From the IMG/VR virus record IMGVR_UViG_3300032304_000956, positions 1-64,000 of that record: 64,000 bases of DNA. One strand, written 5' to 3'. Within the stretch, counting starts at the first letter, position 1; the number at the start of each line of letters is the position of its first letter. Made by a program: the position numbers and the translations under genes. This stretch comes from a virus. Below, piece by piece: positions 17,868 to 26,167 of the stretch. Below the pieces are notes generated by a model. It saw only the letters and a list, made by a program, of their open reading frames with translations, was not told where the DNA came from and made no database searches.

Positions 17868-19997
17868 TCACAAAGATAGCGATTGATAAAGAACATCCAA
17901 AAACATCGTTTCGAAAACACCGTTATCGCCCATCAAATATTGTGTAGATGGGTTAGCTGATATAATCGTGGTGTTGGTGTTGTTGAAATCGATCACATTA
18001 TCAAATACTGTGCCGTCGTATTGATTGTTGAATTCAAAAAATAGATAATACTTTTCGAAATCTGATGTTTTGAACGGTGATGGTAGCACTAATGGCCAAC
18101 CCCATGAATCAGAGTATGCTGACAGCTTGTAAAAGTTAGCAACTCCAGCGCACAGCGGTTGATAAGTGTTCAACTTAACATATTCGTTACCGAATTTCTC
18201 AAGTGCTACAATAGGAACGCCCGCTGTGATTGTATATGTGGTTGTATTGATCTGGTTGCCCAAATTCACGCCAAATTTAGTCTTTTGAACTTGTCCTTTG
18301 GTGTCAAAGTTCTCTACGAACTTATTTGTAGTTCCTCTGAGCTTGTTTGTCTTGATTGATGCTAGATTTGTGATTCTTTTTATCTTTTCAGGATAATTGA
18401 AGAACCCTTTATCAAATTGAAGGTCATCAATATTCAAAAATGTAGTATCTGAGATGATAGCCTTGATATTTTCAGTATCAATGTCTCTATTGTTCATCAC
18501 AAAGTTCTCAATACCTTCGTAAGTCTTAACACCGATTGAATCGTGGTCATATGTGGTCGAACCCATTATAGATCCGATGAAATCTTCAAAAAATACAGGA
18601 TTGTTTTTGATACTTTCTTGGAAAGCCAAGTCATTTAACGTTTCAGAAGCGTTAAAGTTCTCATTGACTTTGAATATGTCATAGGCTCCTTTTTCCAAAA
18701 CATCAAATCGACCACTCACACCAGATAATGAGAATGATGATAGATTTTCATTTGTTAAAGTAGCTCTAGCTGACAATTGAACGCCAGTTACAGATATTCC
18801 ACTCTCTTTGAATTGAATGTAAGCTCTCGCTGATCCATTATGGTCAATATCACCCAATGTATCGTTGATAGACGACAATGTGTAGTAAGCAGAAGGCACA
18901 ACACCAGTTGTCAGGATTGTTCTTTGCTTATTAGGAGCGGAAAGCACGTAATAACCATTGGAATCTTTCAAATATGTGGCAGAAAGAACAGATACAGTAA
19001 AATTGGTAATGGACAACTCGTTGAAATTTTTCAATGAGAAGTTATCCACATCTTTGATCTTTATCACAAACGGTATTTTGACATTATTGAACTTGATAGG
19101 TGATATGTTGAATGTGTCAATAGACACACCTTCACCATCAAGACCGTTTGATGTGATTGTTAAACCAGATGCTGAGTTGTTAGGAACCACAACAACACTC
19201 AAAGAAATGTTTGTGTTGTTTAGATAGTTTTGATTGACTCCTTGAATGTAATTGTTTCTGGAATCGAACTTAAATCTCAAAACACCAGAAGAAACCGAAT
19301 CGTCTTTGAAATATGTAGCGTTTACAGCAGACAATCCGACAAAGAATGCATTAAGATCGTTCTTTGAGCAGTTCACGATGGATGTTCCATCTATTCTAGC
19401 GTAAAGTTCAACTGGATTTGATATGGTAATTGATGGAACTTCTTTGTATTGTGTCGCTGATAGATAATAATTGCTTACTGGATCAAAAATAGCGTATGTT
19501 TTTTGAAGTTGGGCGAATTTACTATCAGATACAGCAAAGTAATCAACACTGTCGCTGCCTTCATAGACGTAGTTTATCTTGGTTACAGGCTGATACAATG
19601 GAAAATATGAAGCGACATACCACGGACCGTGTATTTTAGACTGTTGTAATGTCAAAAACTTATTAGTTGATGATAAATTTGTGAAATTGAACGTGTAAGG
19701 CACATAATCATGAATTATGATGTCTTGAGAATACACAGAAACACTTGCATTGTTGGCGCAATCGTAAACAACCAAATTTACGGTGTAAGTTCCGGGGAAA
19801 TCGTAGTATTTGGAAGCGCACAGCATCTTTGACGTAGTGCCATCTCCAAAACTCCACACAACATCATGGTTAGAGTTTGGTGGTAGATCTGGAACGAATA
19901 GTAATGGCGTTGCCGACAATGCATAAGAACTCAATACGTTCTCATTCTTGTAGTCGAATACGTCAAAATTTGAAAATGTTGTTTTAAGATTAGCCAT
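17868..19997 (-). CDS. PKD-domain baseplate protein, 709 aa
   Basis: Residues about 40-90 form a PKD domain: DVVWSFGDGTTSKML, then YDFPGTYTVNLVVYD, with the canonical FGDG and GTYTV. The remainder is a long chain of beta domains with occasional helices (ENFNASETLNDLAFQESIKN). The start overlaps the gp6-like gene stop by 8 nt, so the two are co-translated. I infer a structural wedge or adhesin arm attached to the baseplate. No enzymatic motif is visible. Confidence 0.65.
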   Translation of the reverse strand: MANLKTTFSNFDVFDYKNENVLSSYALSATPLLFVPDLPPNSNHDVVWSFGDGTTSKMLCASKYYDFPGTYTVNLVVYDCANNASVSVYSQDIIIHDYVPYTFNFTNLSSTNKFLTLQQSKIHGPWYVASYFPLYQPVTKINYVYEGSDSVDYFAVSDSKFAQLQKTYAIFDPVSNYYLSATQYKEVPSITISNPVELYARIDGTSIVNCSKNDLNAFFVGLSAVNATYFKDDSVSSGVLRFKFDSRNNYIQGVNQNYLNNTNISLSVVVVPNNSASGLTITSNGLDGEGVSIDTFNISPIKFNNVKIPFVIKIKDVDNFSLKNFNELSITNFTVSVLSATYLKDSNGYYVLSAPNKQRTILTTGVVPSAYYTLSSINDTLGDIDHNGSARAYIQFKESGISVTGVQLSARATLTNENLSSFSLSGVSGRFDVLEKGAYDIFKVNENFNASETLNDLAFQESIKNNPVFFEDFIGSIMGSTTYDHDSIGVKTYEGIENFVMNNRDIDTENIKAIISDTTFLNIDDLQFDKGFFNYPEKIKRITNLASIKTNKLRGTTNKFVENFDTKGQVQKTKFGVNLGNQINTTTYTITAGVPIVALEKFGNEYVKLNTYQPLCAGVANFYKLSAYSDSWGWPLVLPSPFKTSDFEKYYLFFEFNNQYDGTVFDNVIDFNNTNTTIISANPSTQYLMGDNGVFETMFLDVLYQSLSL

Positions 19998-21801
19998 CTA
20001 CGATATCTATTTTATTTATCAATGATTGAGGTGAATAAAAATAAGGGAACTTATAGAATGGCAACGTTATTGTCTGATTGACGATTTCATTGTCCAAATC
20101 TGGATAGATTGGGTTCCATGCTATGAAAGAAACGCCGTTGAAGAATATACCTTCGACTGTGTTTTCAGTTCTCAACGAGGCAACACCTTCAATACTTAAG
20201 ATAGTAGAAGTTAAATCAGATAGATTCAATGTTTGACCAAGTTGATTGTTTGAAGATTTGAAGAAATCCAAAATTGCACTGGAAACTCTTGATTTGATAG
20301 TGCTGTTGCTGATCTTATTGTTTCTTTCTTTAACAATCACTAATTTGGTTTGATTTGTAATATCAACAGATGTGTTGGTGTTACTAAAACCGATATCAAA
20401 AGCGTTGTAGATAGGATCTCTTGGAATAACCTCATTTGTCACCATTTTTTTGTCTCTGGTGATATCTATGATCATGTTCTTGAATGTTTCGCTGATGTAT
20501 GTTGGATATTGAGCATCCAATTGAATATCAAACTTCGGAACACAGAAGACGTTGATGTTATTGAAATCGCAAGTGTCTGCAAAATTGACTTGGTTGATCA
20601 AAACTCTATTTGCTTTGTTTGGATCGACGCAAATTCTGTAGAAGTAATTGATGTATTCTGCAATAAACACATCGTTATCAACTACCTTAACTGAATTTAC
20701 GATATTTGGTAATGTTTTACCGATATACTTTTCGTAATCTTGAGCAGTTACAAGACGATTTTGAGCAGTTATAAAGAATGGGACGTTACTTCTGATCTGA
20801 TCAACTGTTTCAGCGTCGTAGATGGCTGTTGAGTTCAACGAGTTCACAAACGTCAAGCTGTTTCCAATTGTAGTTGTTACGATTTGAGAAGATGAAGATG
20901 CGGTATCGGCGTAGATTTGGTCAAACTCTGAAGATGTGTAGTTGAATATCTTGTTTCCGTTGATTACATTCTTGCTTATGACTCCTTTGAGTCCATCACT
21001 CAAGATGTAAATCACTTTGACAATATCATTAGCGTCCAAACGCTTACTAAATACATTATTTCCAAACTTAACTTCATAATGACCATTTTCATTAAGTCTA
21101 AGTTCATATGACTTAGAAGTTGAAGTTGTCAAATACAAGTTATCAACTTCGGTGTATTCTACCCATGTGTTTGTGTTGGATTCTTTCACATACACTGAAA
21201 TAGTGCCATCTGCGATGAACCTAGAATCAGTTGCTACTAAATTCTCCACAACAATAGGAAAGCTTTCAAAATCAACACCTTCTGCGGTGTAGTTTGGATA
21301 TTCGTTTACCGTTCCTTGATATAGAATCAAGTTCTTGTTGATCGAATCGATAATCTCAGATGCTGTTGTGGTTTTTTCAAATGGAAAGTCTTCCAATACT
21401 GTGAATTGGATGTTGTCCACCAAGAAATAGCTGTATTTCTTTAGAAGATAATCACCAATTGCCAAATCTGCACTGGCTGTGCAGTTGATAGGAAGAATAG
21501 ATGTTTGTTTTCCAGTTGGTTTGTAACCAATCAACTTCACAATACGGTTCATGTTTTCATAAATCGTAGCTTGGTCGAATAAACTCTCAGAACTGTTTTG
21601 GTTTAAGTAAAACAACAATACGTGAGTGTAATAAGCAAGTATCTCTATTAAAAATGAAAGATTGCTACCTTCGTAGTTTTGATCTGTAAAGGTTGAATTT
21701 TCATTTAATCTATCGATTATGAAGCTTTTCAATGAAACAGCGTCGAAATTTACGTAAGCATCTTGCGGTAGGTCGTATGCTAATGTGTTGTTATCACTCA
21801 T
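19990..21801 (-). CDS. Baseplate wedge protein, gp6-like (J-type)
   Basis: A 603 aa protein. The N-terminal region has the gp6/baseplate-J pattern: NYEGSNLSFLIEILAYYTHVL, then YLNQNSSESLFDQATIYENM and IVKLIGYKPTGKQTS. T4 gp6 is 660 aa. The C-terminal part includes VSSAILDFFKSSNNQLGQTLNLSDL, typical of the J-like domain that dimerises around the hub. It should form the inner wedge ring together with gp25 and gp53 homologues, both also in this window. Confidence 0.8.
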   Translation of the reverse strand: MSDNNTLAYDLPQDAYVNFDAVSLKSFIIDRLNENSTFTDQNYEGSNLSFLIEILAYYTHVLLFYLNQNSSESLFDQATIYENMNRIVKLIGYKPTGKQTSILPINCTASADLAIGDYLLKKYSYFLVDNIQFTVLEDFPFEKTTTASEIIDSINKNLILYQGTVNEYPNYTAEGVDFESFPIVVENLVATDSRFIADGTISVYVKESNTNTWVEYTEVDNLYLTTSTSKSYELRLNENGHYEVKFGNNVFSKRLDANDIVKVIYILSDGLKGVISKNVINGNKIFNYTSSEFDQIYADTASSSSQIVTTTIGNSLTFVNSLNSTAIYDAETVDQIRSNVPFFITAQNRLVTAQDYEKYIGKTLPNIVNSVKVVDNDVFIAEYINYFYRICVDPNKANRVLINQVNFADTCDFNNINVFCVPKFDIQLDAQYPTYISETFKNMIIDITRDKKMVTNEVIPRDPIYNAFDIGFSNTNTSVDITNQTKLVIVKERNNKISNSTIKSRVSSAILDFFKSSNNQLGQTLNLSDLTSTILSIEGVASLRTENTVEGIFFNGVSFIAWNPIYPDLDNEIVNQTITLPFYKFPYFYSPQSLINKIDIVDG

Positions 21802-21809
21802 TTTGAGAA

Positions 21810-21816
21810 TATTTAA
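21810..21816 (-). promoter_or_regulatory. Late promoter TTAAATA
   Basis: 8 nt before ATG 21801, one of the few spacings other than 5-6. Confidence 0.4.
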
Positions 21817-21825
21817 TGGCCCGAC

Positions 21826-22311
21826 TTACAAAATAACGTATCCTGTATTCGATAGTTGTGATTTTAACTGCAATCCATAAACATTCAGAGAAGCAACGTC
21901 GATTTGAAACTCAATATCAATTTGATTTTCATCTGGAATTCCATTTACTTGTATGTTTGATACAGTAACTCTCGGTTCCATTATAGGAAGCTTGCTTGAA
22001 ATCTCAGATCGGATGATATCTGTTGTGAAAACGGTAATAGGCTGGAAAAGAAAGCGTCTAAGATCAATTCCGTATGTTGGATTGAGTAATTTTTCTCCCG
22101 GTGATGTCAAAAACGCATTTTTTATGCTGTTTTTCACAGATTCTATGTCAAACAACGCCTGAATATCCTTGACATATTCTTTTTTATGCAGTTGTTTGTT
22201 GTAACTGTATTGAGGAGAGATATCAAGAAACAAATCTTTATACAAGAATCCATTTTTAAGGGATTCTTTGGAAAGTTTATCAACTTCTAAGGATTTAATT
22301 TTGATAGCCAT
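21826..22311 (-). CDS. Baseplate wedge protein, gp25-like
   Basis: A 161 aa protein of the GPW/gp25 family. The core is SVKNSIKNAFLTSPGEKLLNP, YGIDLRRFLFQP and the conserved EPR in LPIMEPRVTVSNIQV. It has about 30 extra N-terminal residues compared with T4 gp25 (132 aa). gp25 connects the wedge to the sheath's first ring. It is the first gene of the leftward baseplate block with its own late promoter. Confidence 0.85.
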   Translation of the reverse strand: MAIKIKSLEVDKLSKESLKNGFLYKDLFLDISPQYSYNKQLHKKEYVKDIQALFDIESVKNSIKNAFLTSPGEKLLNPTYGIDLRRFLFQPITVFTTDIIRSEISSKLPIMEPRVTVSNIQVNGIPDENQIDIEFQIDVASLNVYGLQLKSQLSNTGYVIL

Positions 22312-22317
22312 TGATAA

Positions 22318-22324
22318 TATTTAT
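22318..22324 (-). promoter_or_regulatory. Late promoter ATAAATA
   Basis: 6 nt before ATG 22311. Confidence 0.5.
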
Positions 22325-22334
22325 CAAATGGATA

Positions 22335-22661
22335 TTATTCTGATTTCTTTTTCGGAGTTTTCCAAGATACTCGTTCAGAACTTTTCTTTTTATACATTTT
22401 ACCTTTAATCTTCTTACACTGTGCTTTTGTAGGGCGACATGCAGGATAAGATCCTTTTGAAGTGTTGTTTCTTCCACATGGACCACCTGTTTTGCAATTG
22501 ATCCATCCTTTGAATTTCTTGCCTTTTTTATCAACATGCGGAGCAAACCAATCTCTTAGGTTTTCCAACAATTGCAGTTGTGTGTATTCTTCTACTGTGG
22601 ATTCAGAAAAAGTTAAACGCTCTTCAATTACAGAGTTGTATAATTTATCGAATGTATTCAT
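22335..22661 (-). CDS. Small basic protein (DUF5872-like) with candidate capsid-targeting tag
   Basis: 108 aa from ATG 22661, which overlaps the preceding stop (TAATG). The body LRDWFAPHVDKKGKKFKGW, then GGPCGRNNTSKGSYPACRP resembles the small DUF5872-type proteins of phages and giant viruses. The C-terminus is Lys-rich. The N-terminus MNTFDKLYNSVIEERL repeats the FDKLYN tag of the intein-bearing neighbour and contains IEE, a possible prohead-protease site. I infer a packaged basic head protein. The longer upstream frame belongs to the neighbour's other frame. Confidence 0.65.
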   Translation of the reverse strand: MNTFDKLYNSVIEERLTFSESTVEEYTQLQLLENLRDWFAPHVDKKGKKFKGWINCKTGGPCGRNNTSKGSYPACRPTKAQCKKIKGKMYKKKSSERVSWKTPKKKSE

Positions 22662-23683
22662 TATTTCATTTTGCCTTTTCGTTTTACACACTTCTGAACA
22701 TAACCAGAGTTGCCAGTTATTGATATAATTCCACGACCATCTGTTTCTTGCATCATGACCCATGTGTTATTCTTAGTTTGGGGACACCAAACATCGCAAT
22801 TATTTATGGTTTGTAATTTGAAATTTGATGTGTTTTTATGACGTTTATTTGATATGTAAGTGCATGAATAAATATCTTTAGTTTTTGATTTTATCCAAGT
22901 TACAGATCCACCGTTTAAAAAAGCTGATAATAAAAATGCATCTCTGTGCATTATATCTTTCTGTTTGAATGCAAAATGTTGTTTACCATGATGTCCATCA
23001 TATTCCCATTCAAGAGGATCTACATTTTCAGTATTTTCTAACACACGTTCTGTTTTTTGTTGATTTCCATCATACACAATAGCACTAAATAGCCATGCTT
23101 GTCGCTGTCCAACATCACAGTCTAATAAATATTTTATCCAATTATCACCGTATTTGTATATTTTATTTTTAGTCAAACTTTCACCGCCATGATATGGAGC
23201 GGACACTACGATATTTTTGTTATGTCTATGATTTAATATACTGTCAGTATCTTCCAACCTAATTGTTCTATGGTCTGTTGAATCATTATTTTTTTTACTT
23301 GTTCTTTTTTTTGCAGATTTGACAACCCAGTTATGATTTCCCGTGCTTTCAAATATAAAACCAGTATGACCACTTCTTACAATTTTTGTCTCAGCGTCTT
23401 TGTAACGGTGTATGTTTTCAATTGGCTGAAACTCTAATTCATCTTTTTCTATATTGTAAGTTAATATATCCTCATTTATAGATAATTCATTTACTGATTT
23501 CCAACCATCTCTGGTCAACGCTTTCGAAGAAGACTCAGGAACACAAGCATATGCGCTGGGCCATACATCATACTTAGCTTTCGCTTTGGCCTGACAAGAC
23601 GCTCTCACTTTCGAAACTTTCTTCTTTTTCTTCTTTGTATACTTTTCAAGAAGAAGATTGTATAATTTATCAAAATTGCTCAT
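22661..23683 (-). CDS. Small basic head-cargo protein interrupted by an intein
   Basis: 340 aa precursor. Residues 1-46 (MSNFDKLYNLLLEKYTKKK ... YDVWPSAYA) and 326-340 (SGYVQKCVKRKGKMK) are the two halves of a 61 aa basic phage protein; joined, they rebuild the family motif YDVWPSAYASG. Between them is a 279-residue intein. The N-terminus has the FDKLYN tag with LLE, a candidate prohead-protease site. Start 23683 is chosen because the tag matches that of neighbouring genes; an in-frame ATG 23728 directly abuts an ATAAATA. Mature function is unknown: likely a DNA-associated or packaged protein. Confidence 0.75.
   Translation of the reverse strand: MSNFDKLYNLLLEKYTKKKKKKVSKVRASCQAKAKAKYDVWPSAYACVPESSSKALTRDGWKSVNELSINEDILTYNIEKDELEFQPIENIHRYKDAETKIVRSGHTGFIFESTGNHNWVVKSAKKRTSKKNNDSTDHRTIRLEDTDSILNHRHNKNIVVSAPYHGGESLTKNKIYKYGDNWIKYLLDCDVGQRQAWLFSAIVYDGNQQKTERVLENTENVDPLEWEYDGHHGKQHFAFKQKDIMHRDAFLLSAFLNGGSVTWIKSKTKDIYSCTYISNKRHKNTSNFKLQTINNCDVWCPQTKNNTWVMMQETDGRGIISITGNSGYVQKCVKRKGKMK
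22709..23545 (-). mobile_element. Intein with degenerate LAGLIDADG region
   Basis: Starts with Cys1 in CVPESSSKALTRDGWKSV (block A), then ESTGNHNWVV (block B, TxxH). It ends NTWVMMQETDGRGIISITGN with terminal Asn followed by extein Ser+1. The penultimate residue is Gly rather than the usual His, as in other phage inteins ending TGN. Between the blocks, WLFSAIVYDGNQQ and AFLLSAFLNGGSVTW sit where two LAGLIDADG helices would be but lack the usual acidic pairs, so homing activity is doubtful. Total 279 residues. Confidence 0.85.
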
Positions 23684-23775
23684 AAGTGTGGATTTTTTAC
23701 TTCGAAGAATATTTAATTTATGTTCCATTATTTATGATTATTTTGTATAATATTTTTAACACCAATCTCTACAAG

Positions 23776-23782
23776 CTAAATA
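23776..23782 (+). promoter_or_regulatory. Late promoter CTAAATA
   Basis: 5 nt before ATG 23788; decides the GIY-YIG start. Confidence 0.55.
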
Positions 23783-23787
23783 ATAGT

Positions 23788-24591
23788 ATGGATAAAAAAT
23801 ATTATGTTTATGGATTGTTTGAAGAAGATAAAGACACGCCATTTTATATAGGGAAAGGATCTGGTAGACGAATTATTAGATATTCTTTAGATGATACTAG
23901 ACATGGATATATGTTAGTGTGTAAATTTAAAAATTTAAAAGCTAAAAATAAAAAATTAGATAGGAAAATATTATTTAATGATCTTTCAGAACAAGAAGCA
24001 TTTGATATAGAGAAGGAACTCATCAGTAAATATGGTAAAAGATGTGATAATACTGGAATATTATTCAATGTCACAAATGGAGGAGATCAACCACCATCTG
24101 TAGAATTTATTAAAAAACTTTACGGTGAAAAAAAATACATACAGCAACAAAATAAAAGAAATCACACTTTTTATGAAAATTATTATATTAAAAATTTTGA
24201 AAATGCTTTATTAATTGAAAAGATGCTTTCAGATAACATGTTAATAAAAGATATAGCTAAAAAAATTGCAAAACATAGAAACACTATTTCAAAATGGATT
24301 AAACTTTATAATATAAAATATGATAATACTTATAAAAAATTATTGGAGATAGATAGATTAAATTTATATAGAGGTGATAATATGAAAAAAATCGATAAAA
24401 AGTCCAAAACTTATATTGTAGTAAATCCTATGGGTGAAGAGATAAAGGTTCTAAGATTGGTCAAATTTTGTAATGATAATAATTTAGATTATAGATCACT
24501 GAGAAATACTTACAAAAGATTTTGTAAAAATGGAAAACAAAGAAAATGTAAAAAGTTTTGGATCAAAGAACAAACTGACCCATCGACTTAA
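23788..24591 (+). CDS. GIY-YIG homing endonuclease
   Basis: 267 aa from ATG 23788 (the frame is open 102 nt upstream, but the promoter sets the start). YYVYGLFEEDKDTPFYIGKGSGRR is a GIY-YIG domain start (VYG...YIGKG, then Arg), followed by EKELISKYG and NVTNGGD typical of this clan. The C-terminal half has an HTH (IKDIAKKIAKHRNTISKWIK) and a Lys-rich NUMOD-like tail. It is on the opposite strand to flanking cargo genes and overlaps the next gene's end by 4 nt. The AT content is very high, consistent with recent arrival. Confidence 0.85.
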   Translation: MDKKYYVYGLFEEDKDTPFYIGKGSGRRIIRYSLDDTRHGYMLVCKFKNLKAKNKKLDRKILFNDLSEQEAFDIEKELISKYGKRCDNTGILFNVTNGGDQPPSVEFIKKLYGEKKYIQQQNKRNHTFYENYYIKNFENALLIEKMLSDNMLIKDIAKKIAKHRNTISKWIKLYNIKYDNTYKKLLEIDRLNLYRGDNMKKIDKKSKTYIVVNPMGEEIKVLRLVKFCNDNNLDYRSLRNTYKRFCKNGKQRKCKKFWIKEQTDPST

Positions 24592-24923
24592 TTCCAATCA
24601 CGACAACTTTGATAATTTGGAGTTCCCGGTTTAGCATTCCCGCAATGATGTCTCGCTTTAAAGCTCTTCTTTCTCTTTGTGTTGCCTGATTTACCAGTTA
24701 CACGAACACCAGCTTGTCCCCAATGGATTCTCTTGTAAGAACCGTCTGATTGACGAGCGCACTTCATCCACTTCTTGCCTTTTCTTGTGCTGTGTGCTTT
24801 TTTAGTAGCTCCAGTGCATTTAGATGACTTCTTTTCCATGATTTGCATCAAGTCCAATTCGTAATCGTCTTGATCAAATTCCAAAGATTCCATAATTGAG
24901 TCCACTACTTTATTAAAATTCAT
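24588..24923 (-). CDS. Small basic Cys-containing cargo-like protein
   Basis: 111 aa. After an N-terminal tag (MNFNKVVDSIMESLEFD, with IME before Ser) and an acidic linker, the body is basic (CTGATKKAHSTRKGKKW, KRIHWGQAGVRV, KKSFKARHHC, NYQSCRDW). KKSFKARHHC and the final CRDW resemble small phage proteins with regularly spaced Cys, perhaps metal-binding. Late promoter 5 nt upstream. It is convergent with the GIY-YIG gene. Function unknown; packaging with DNA is inferred from the tag and charge. Confidence 0.65.
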   Translation of the reverse strand: MNFNKVVDSIMESLEFDQDDYELDLMQIMEKKSSKCTGATKKAHSTRKGKKWMKCARQSDGSYKRIHWGQAGVRVTGKSGNTKRKKSFKARHHCGNAKPGTPNYQSCRDWN

Positions 24924-24928
24924 ATCTT

Positions 24929-24935
24929 TATTTAT
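24929..24935 (-). promoter_or_regulatory. Late promoter ATAAATA (divergent pair, left)
   Basis: 5 nt before ATG 24923; opposite-facing partner at 24944. Confidence 0.55.
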
Positions 24936-24943
24936 CGAATGCG

Positions 24944-24950
24944 CTAAATA
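24944..24950 (+). promoter_or_regulatory. Late promoter CTAAATA (divergent pair, right)
   Basis: 6 nt before ATG 24957. Confidence 0.55.
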
Positions 24951-24956
24951 AATTAC

Positions 24957-25520
24957 ATGGGAAAATTATTTGATGAAATTTATGAATCGGTTGTAGCATC
25001 TACTAATCGTGGTGGTTACGTAGCAGGTCAATTGGTTAAGTTCAAACCCGGATATAAAAAGACTCCAGCTTATCAAAACATGACTTCACAATTGCAGAAG
25101 TCAGTTGATGAATTGGCTTCATCTGGCCTCAATATTCATATCATTGAGGTTGGAGACAATCAATCTGGAGCTAGTGCAGGAAACCAAAACAAAACAGCCA
25201 ATGAAATTGTGTTGACAATTGCAGGCGATCAAGGTGGTCGTAGATATTACGGTTCTGTTACTGTATCTCCTGATATGGTCGAAGTTTTCGAAGATGATGG
25301 CTTTAATTTACCAAAGGTTCCAGATCAATTCAAGAAGGTTGATAAGATCACTATCAAACCAGAACCAGTTCAAGATTTCAGCGGTGAAACAAATCGCCAA
25401 ACTGATAAAGGCGACGGTAAGAACACTCCAGCCAATTACAGATTGCCAGAAAGCACCATATTGAAAATGGATAATGCTAATATGGCGATGTTACTCGAAG
25501 ATATCTTAACAAAAAACTAA
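24957..25520 (+). CDS. Hypothetical late protein with candidate capsid-targeting tag, 187 aa
   Basis: The N-terminus MGKLFDEIYESVVAS resembles the cargo tags (IYE before Ser). The middle GQLVKFKPGYKKTPAYQNM and GDQGGRRYYGSVTVSPDMVEV is a beta-rich domain that I do not recognise. The C-terminus is polar and ends in an amphipathic helix (NANMAMLLEDILTKN). It is followed 8 nt later by another late-promoter gene. A head or core role is inferred from context. Confidence 0.6.
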   Translation: MGKLFDEIYESVVASTNRGGYVAGQLVKFKPGYKKTPAYQNMTSQLQKSVDELASSGLNIHIIEVGDNQSGASAGNQNKTANEIVLTIAGDQGGRRYYGSVTVSPDMVEVFEDDGFNLPKVPDQFKKVDKITIKPEPVQDFSGETNRQTDKGDGKNTPANYRLPESTILKMDNANMAMLLEDILTKN

Positions 25521-25523
25521 ATA
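25517..25523 (+). promoter_or_regulatory. Late promoter CTAAATA
   Basis: 5 nt before ATG 25529; overlaps the stop of the preceding gene. Confidence 0.55.
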
Positions 25524-25528
25524 CTATT

Positions 25529-26167
25529 ATGTCACGTTTATCTAAACTCGATCAGGTGCTTCTTGCTGAAGCATATTCCGTTCAACTTTTTGAAGAATCC
25601 GCTCAATATATGACTATTGGCGAGCTTCAATCACGTATCCCAACTATGACCATTGAAGAAGCTCAAGTTATCGAAGAACTTTTTGGTAAGTTTGGTGATA
25701 AATTAGCACAAGCAGCTTCTGGCGCTAGTGCTCTTAAGAATGTTGCTGGAAATGCCCTTAAGCAAACTGTCGGTGGTGCCCTTAACAAGGCCAAGCAAGT
25801 CGGAGCAGGCACTTTAGCAGCTGGTAAACAAGTTGCTAGTAATGTCAAGGAAATCGCCAGCAGCGGTGCCGTTGAAAGAGAAGCACAACAAAGCATTTTA
25901 AAGGCTGCTGAGTTGATGAATCAGGTCACAGATTTGGTCGCTAAAGCTCAACAACAAAAACTTATCAAGTCACAGAAGCCTGTAACTGATATGTCTTTGT
26001 CTGAAATCATGAATGAATTGAAAACCGCTCAACAATCAGCCCAAACCTTTAAGCAAAATGCTAATGCAGGTGGTTTTACTGGCGGAATCGGTAAAGCTTA
26101 CCAACAAGGCGCACAATCAGTTAAGCCATCCCAACCAATGGGCATGGGAACTCGTCAAACCGCTTAA
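25529..26167 (+). CDS. Ala/Gln-rich helical late protein with candidate capsid-targeting tag
   Basis: 212 aa. The N-terminus MSRLSKLDQVLLAEAYS contains LAE before Ala, the closest match in the window to the T4 prohead cleavage rule. Residues about 55-120 are Ala/Gly/Lys-rich amphipathic helix (ALKNVAGNALKQTVGGALNK), and the C-terminus is disordered. It could be an internal head or scaffold-associated protein. The 3' end overlaps the convergent clamp-loader gene by 4 nt. Confidence 0.6.
   Translation: MSRLSKLDQVLLAEAYSVQLFEESAQYMTIGELQSRIPTMTIEEAQVIEELFGKFGDKLAQAASGASALKNVAGNALKQTVGGALNKAKQVGAGTLAAGKQVASNVKEIASSGAVEREAQQSILKAAELMNQVTDLVAKAQQQKLIKSQKPVTDMSLSEIMNELKTAQQSAQTFKQNANAGGFTGGIGKAYQQGAQSVKPSQPMGMGTRQTA

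Noticed and set aside
22662-22763. N-terminal extension of the DUF5872-like gene starting at 22763
   Set aside because: It overlaps the intein-bearing gene out of frame. The real start 22661 shares the FDKLYN tag and a TAATG overlap with the upstream stop.
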